Shown here: piece by piece, positions 17,177 to 19,382 of the stretch | Layout of the letters: each line of letters starts with the position of its first letter | How positions within the stretch are numbered: the stretch's first letter is position 1 | Origin: G963674505 sp964575975 | Lineage (GTDB): Bacteria; Desulfobacterota; Desulfobacteria; Desulfobacterales; SKZT01 | Length of the DNA stretch: 19,382 nt | Assembly: GCA_964575975.1 (NCBI GenBank) | Contig: CAZNTU010000099.1 | Location: 1-19,382, forward strand | Reading direction: 5' to 3' | The notes under the pieces: model-generated | Database searches by the model: none | Told to the model about the DNA's origin: nothing | Seen by the model: only the letters and a program-made list of their open reading frames with translations | Made by a program: the position numbers and the translations under genes

Positions 17177-18328
17177 TTATTTTACCAGAACGACGAACTT
17201 GCCGTCCTTGACCGTCAGCATCTCGAAAGCGGTCTTGTCCAATCCGCAGTGGTCCGTCGGAGAGAACTGGAAAAAGCCTGCGGTCCCCATGAACTTGGCC
17301 GTCTCCAGGTAGTCCCTGATTTTTACCGGATCGTCGCCGACCGACTTCAGAGCGTTCGCGACAAGATGAAGCGAGTCGTAGCCGTGTCCGCCGAACGTAC
17401 TTACTTTGTCCTTGTACTTTTCCTCGTACTTGGTCTTGTAATCCAGCAACACGGGCTTCTGCTCGTTGCCATCGGCCACGGTATCCACGGCGAGGATGCG
17501 ACCGCAAGGGAATATGGTCCCGTTCGCGGCTTCCCCGGCGGCTTCCGCGTATTTCACGTTGCCGAACCCGTGGCTCTGGTAGAGGGGAATTTCGATCTTG
17601 AGCTGTTGGATGTTCTTGGGAATGATGGACTGTGCGGGCACGATGGACCAGTTGACGATGGCTTCAGCGTTCTTGTTCTTGATGTTGATCAGCTGCGCGG
17701 TCATGTCCGTGTCGGTCGGAGCGTAGGTTTCGTCGGCCACGACCTCCAGGCCGTATGACGGGGCCATTTCCAGAAGAAGGTTTCTTCCGGCGGCGCCGAA
17801 ACCGTCGGTTCCCGTGACGATTCCGATCTTCTTGAGGCCGGCGGCCTGCATGTGGTCGTAGATGTTCTTGATGGCGTCGCTGTCGTTGGGAGCGACCTTG
17901 AAGGTGAACTTGCGCTCCTCGATGGGTTTCAGCATGGTTTCGGCGGCCGCGCACGAGATGAGCGGGATCTGGGCCGCTTCGGTAATGGGTATGACCGCCA
18001 TGCTCTCCCCGCTCGTGGAAGGACCGATGATGACGCTCACTTTGTTCTTCTGGATCAGCTTCTTCACGGCGTTGACCGCCCGGGTGTTGTCGCTCTGGGT
18101 GTCCTCGATGTACAATATCAGTTTCTTGCCGTCGATTCCCCCTGCGTCGTTGATCTCCTTTGCGATCATCTCGACCGTGTTCTTCTGGGGCTCTCCCAGC
18201 CATGACGCTTTTCCGGTGATGGCGAAAGCGCACCCGACACGGTACTCGTCGGACTCGGCACAAACGTTCGCCGCGAAAGACAAGCAGACGACCGCCGCAA
18301 ACATTGCAATCAGAAAACTTTTTCTCAC
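17177..18328 (-). CDS. livK: Periplasmic amino-acid-type substrate-binding protein, system 2
   Basis: The solute-binding protein of importer 2, 383 residues from a GTG at 18328 with GGAGG eight bases upstream. An upstream ATG at 18394 lacks a site and would bury the signal peptide. The signal peptide is residues 1 to about 23 (MRKSFLIAMFAAVVCLSF, cut after NVCA). The mature fold begins YRVGCAFAITGKASWLGEP and contains GGIDGKKLILYIEDTQSD, VIIGPSTSGESMAVIP and LISCAAAETML. The last of these differs from the LIV-binding SPxxTNP pattern seen in LivK1. The pocket is thus probably for a different ligand, perhaps an aromatic amino acid or aromatic acid given the neighbours; this is inference. It lies 82 bases after the ACT gene and just before the attenuator. 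Confidence 0.93.
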   Translation of the reverse strand: MRKSFLIAMFAAVVCLSFAANVCAESDEYRVGCAFAITGKASWLGEPQKNTVEMIAKEINDAGGIDGKKLILYIEDTQSDNTRAVNAVKKLIQKNKVSVIIGPSTSGESMAVIPITEAAQIPLISCAAAETMLKPIEERKFTFKVAPNDSDAIKNIYDHMQAAGLKKIGIVTGTDGFGAAGRNLLLEMAPSYGLEVVADETYAPTDTDMTAQLINIKNKNAEAIVNWSIVPAQSIIPKNIQQLKIEIPLYQSHGFGNVKYAEAAGEAANGTIFPCGRILAVDTVADGNEQKPVLLDYKTKYEEKYKDKVSTFGGHGYDSLHLVANALKSVGDDPVKIRDYLETAKFMGTAGFFQFSPTDHCGLDKTAFEMLTVKDGKFVVLVK

Positions 18329-18410
18329 AGCACCAACCTCCTTCGTCTTGAATGTTGACAATTTCCGGTTTAAGAAAAAACGCCCGAGACGCAAAGACCA
18401 TTCGAATCCG

Positions 18411-18848
18411 TCAAAGGCTCATCACCTTTTCACGGGTTAGAACGACCATGCCGGCCTTTTGTATCGCGTCGACGGCCGCGTCCAAGTCCTCGAAGCTGAA
18501 AATCACCACTGCGGCCTCGCCGCTTTTCTGAACGAACGCGTACATGTATTCCACGTTCAGCCCGGATTTTTCCAGCGCGGTCAGAAACCGTCCCAATTCC
18601 CCCGGACGGTCTTCGATCTCCGCCGCGACCACGTGAGAGACGCGCACGGTGAACCCTTTTCGCTTGAACGCGTCCAAGGCCTTTTCGACGTCGTTCACAA
18701 TTAAGCGAAGAATGCCGAAATCCGACGTGTCCGCAAGGGACATTGCCCGGATGTTGACGCCCGCCTCCCCCATGGCGGACGCTATCTGCGCCAGCCGTCC
18801 GGACCGGTTTTCGATGAAAACCGAAATCTGCTCGATTTTCAAATTCAT
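18411..18848 (-). CDS. Tandem ACT-domain protein (COG4747-like), likely amino acid sensor
   Basis: A small cytoplasmic protein of 145 residues made of two ACT domains and nothing else. Domain 1 is about 1-66 (KIEQISVFIENRSGRLAQIA, then GVNIRAMSLADTSDFGILRL). Domain 2 is about 68-143 (VSHVVAAEIEDRPGELGRFL, then GLNVEYMYAFV). ACT domains bind amino acids at their interfaces and usually control enzymes; stand-alone tandem ones are often encoded beside PaaK and indolepyruvate oxidoreductase genes. The start at 18848 has GGAGG five bases upstream. It is the likely first gene of the ACT-livK2HMGF2-paaK operon, which suggests it senses the imported amino acid or regulates the PaaK-like protein. It has no DNA-binding part, so any regulation must be by protein contact. 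Confidence 0.9.
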   Translation of the reverse strand: MNLKIEQISVFIENRSGRLAQIASAMGEAGVNIRAMSLADTSDFGILRLIVNDVEKALDAFKRKGFTVRVSHVVAAEIEDRPGELGRFLTALEKSGLNVEYMYAFVQKSGEAAVVIFSFEDLDAAVDAIQKAGMVVLTREKVMSL

Positions 18849-18888
18849 TTCCGCCTCCCCGCCTTGCGGCTTCGCTTACCCTCTGTGG

Positions 18889-18986
18889 CGAAGGTAACCA
18901 GAGCTTCCAGCTCTGGTCCGACGACGCCAGGCTTTTACATTAGCTCAGCCTCGGCACGCCAGACCAGGATGGTCTGCTTACCTTCG
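18889..18986. repeat. 98-base composite palindromic element between argC and the ACT gene
   Basis: Perfect nine-bp terminal inverted repeats, CGAAGGTAA (18889-18897) and TTACCTTCG (18978-18986), enclose two hairpins. These are ACCAGAGC/GCTCTGGT (18897-18904, 18910-18917) and CAGACCA/TGGTCTG (18960-18966, 18970-18976). The whole could fold as a multi-branched structure. No transposase or clear target duplication is visible. It may be a MITE or REP-like element, or a structured leader of the ACT operon. Confidence 0.6.
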
Positions 18987-19062
18987 AAGGAACTCTCTTG
19001 CTACGCAAACTCGAATTGTACCTTTTTTACTTTTTTATATTACCGCGTGTTCGGGCACCGAC

Positions 19063-19382
19063 TCATATGGGAAACGGCACCGAGAACAGCCCTATAGTTT
19101 CTTCGAGACCAAGCATGATGTTCATGTTCTGCACCGCCTGACCCGCCGCGCCCTTGACCAGGTTGTCGATGGCCGAAGTGAGAATCAGCCGGTTGGCCAT
19201 GGGATCGACGTGGACTCCGATATCGCAGAAATTGGTCCCTTTCACGTGCAGAGTGTCGGCGGTCTTCCCCTCGGGACGGAGCCGCACGAAAGGACGTCCC
19301 TTGTAGAATTTCCCGATGCGCTCCCGAATTTCGCGCGCGTAGAGTCTTTCGGTCAGCGAGGCGTAGATCGTGGTCTCCATCC
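19063..19382 (-). CDS. argC: N-acetyl-gamma-glutamyl-phosphate reductase, C-terminal part (5' end beyond window)
   Basis: ArgC reduces N-acetylglutamyl phosphate with NADPH in arginine synthesis, in the cytoplasm. Only the last 106 or so codons of about 345 lie in the window. They match the family's C-terminus: ETTIYASLTERL, GRPFVRLRPEGKTADT, GTNFCDIGVHVD, then AIDNLVKGAAGQAVQNMNIM and LGLEETIGLFSVPFP. The Met at 19380 is internal (family pattern RGxxxTIY), so the gene continues to the right. The catalytic Cys and NADPH-binding parts are outside. It is followed by 214 bases with the palindromic element, so it is probably a separate unit from the ACT gene. Confidence 0.95.
   Translation of the reverse strand, partial: METTIYASLTERLYAREIRERIGKFYKGRPFVRLRPEGKTADTLHVKGTNFCDIGVHVDPMANRLILTSAIDNLVKGAAGQAVQNMNIMLGLEETIGLFSVPFPI

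Noticed and set aside
18889..18986. Integron attC site
   Set aside because: The size and folding are right, but the terminal repeats lack the RYYYAAC/GTTRRRY core and there is no integrase or cassette structure nearby.

Overview
The window looks like chromosomal DNA from an anaerobic, deltaproteobacterial-type bacterium (Desulfobacterota or a relative). This rests on overall gene style: a GAF-containing enzyme I of the nitrogen-type PTS, a bacterial AspRS with a short N-terminal extension, stacked high-affinity amino-acid ABC operons, and a PaaK-like protein paired with a tandem-ACT protein. It is inference, as no ribosomal marker is present. I see no tRNA, rRNA, CRISPR array, phage or insertion sequence.

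Layout, left to right. (1) ptsP (minus) runs off the left edge. It is divergent from aspS (plus) across a 366-base promoter region. (2) aspS meets the first liv operon tail to tail over a perfect 15-bp stem palindrome. (3) Liv operon 1 (minus; livK1-livH1-livM1-livG1-livF1) is a complete branched-chain/hydrophobic amino-acid ABC importer. It has a GC-rich hairpin after livK1 and a dyad overlapping its likely promoter. (4) A membrane-anchored M23 (LytM) peptidase (minus) is followed by a 586-base stretch with no convincing gene. (5) folD (minus) has its own good promoter and a T8 tract at its stop codon. (6) A larger operon (minus) reads ACT protein, livK2, livH2, livM2, livG2, livF2, paaK-like. 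A textbook stem-loop with a U-tract lies between livK2 and livH2. (7) A 98-base composite palindromic element separates this from the C-terminal part of argC, which enters from the right edge.

How the genes work together: nearly everything concerns amino acids, namely their import (two Liv systems), arginine synthesis (ArgC), charging of Asp onto tRNA (AspS), one-carbon folate (FolD) and nitrogen-type PTS signalling (PtsP). The most interesting part is the second operon. It joins an amino-acid-binding tandem-ACT protein, a complete importer and a PaaK-family protein. Such neighbours suggest uptake, sensing and activation of an aromatic amino acid or aromatic acid. However, the PaaK-like protein has lost the SSGTTGKP nucleotide loop, the hinge GRxDD motif and the C-terminal catalytic lysine motif. 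It still keeps the YGLTE, EDHF and RTGD motifs and an intact reading frame. It may therefore be a ligand-binding or altered-activity relative rather than a normal ligase. This is the best candidate here for undescribed biology.
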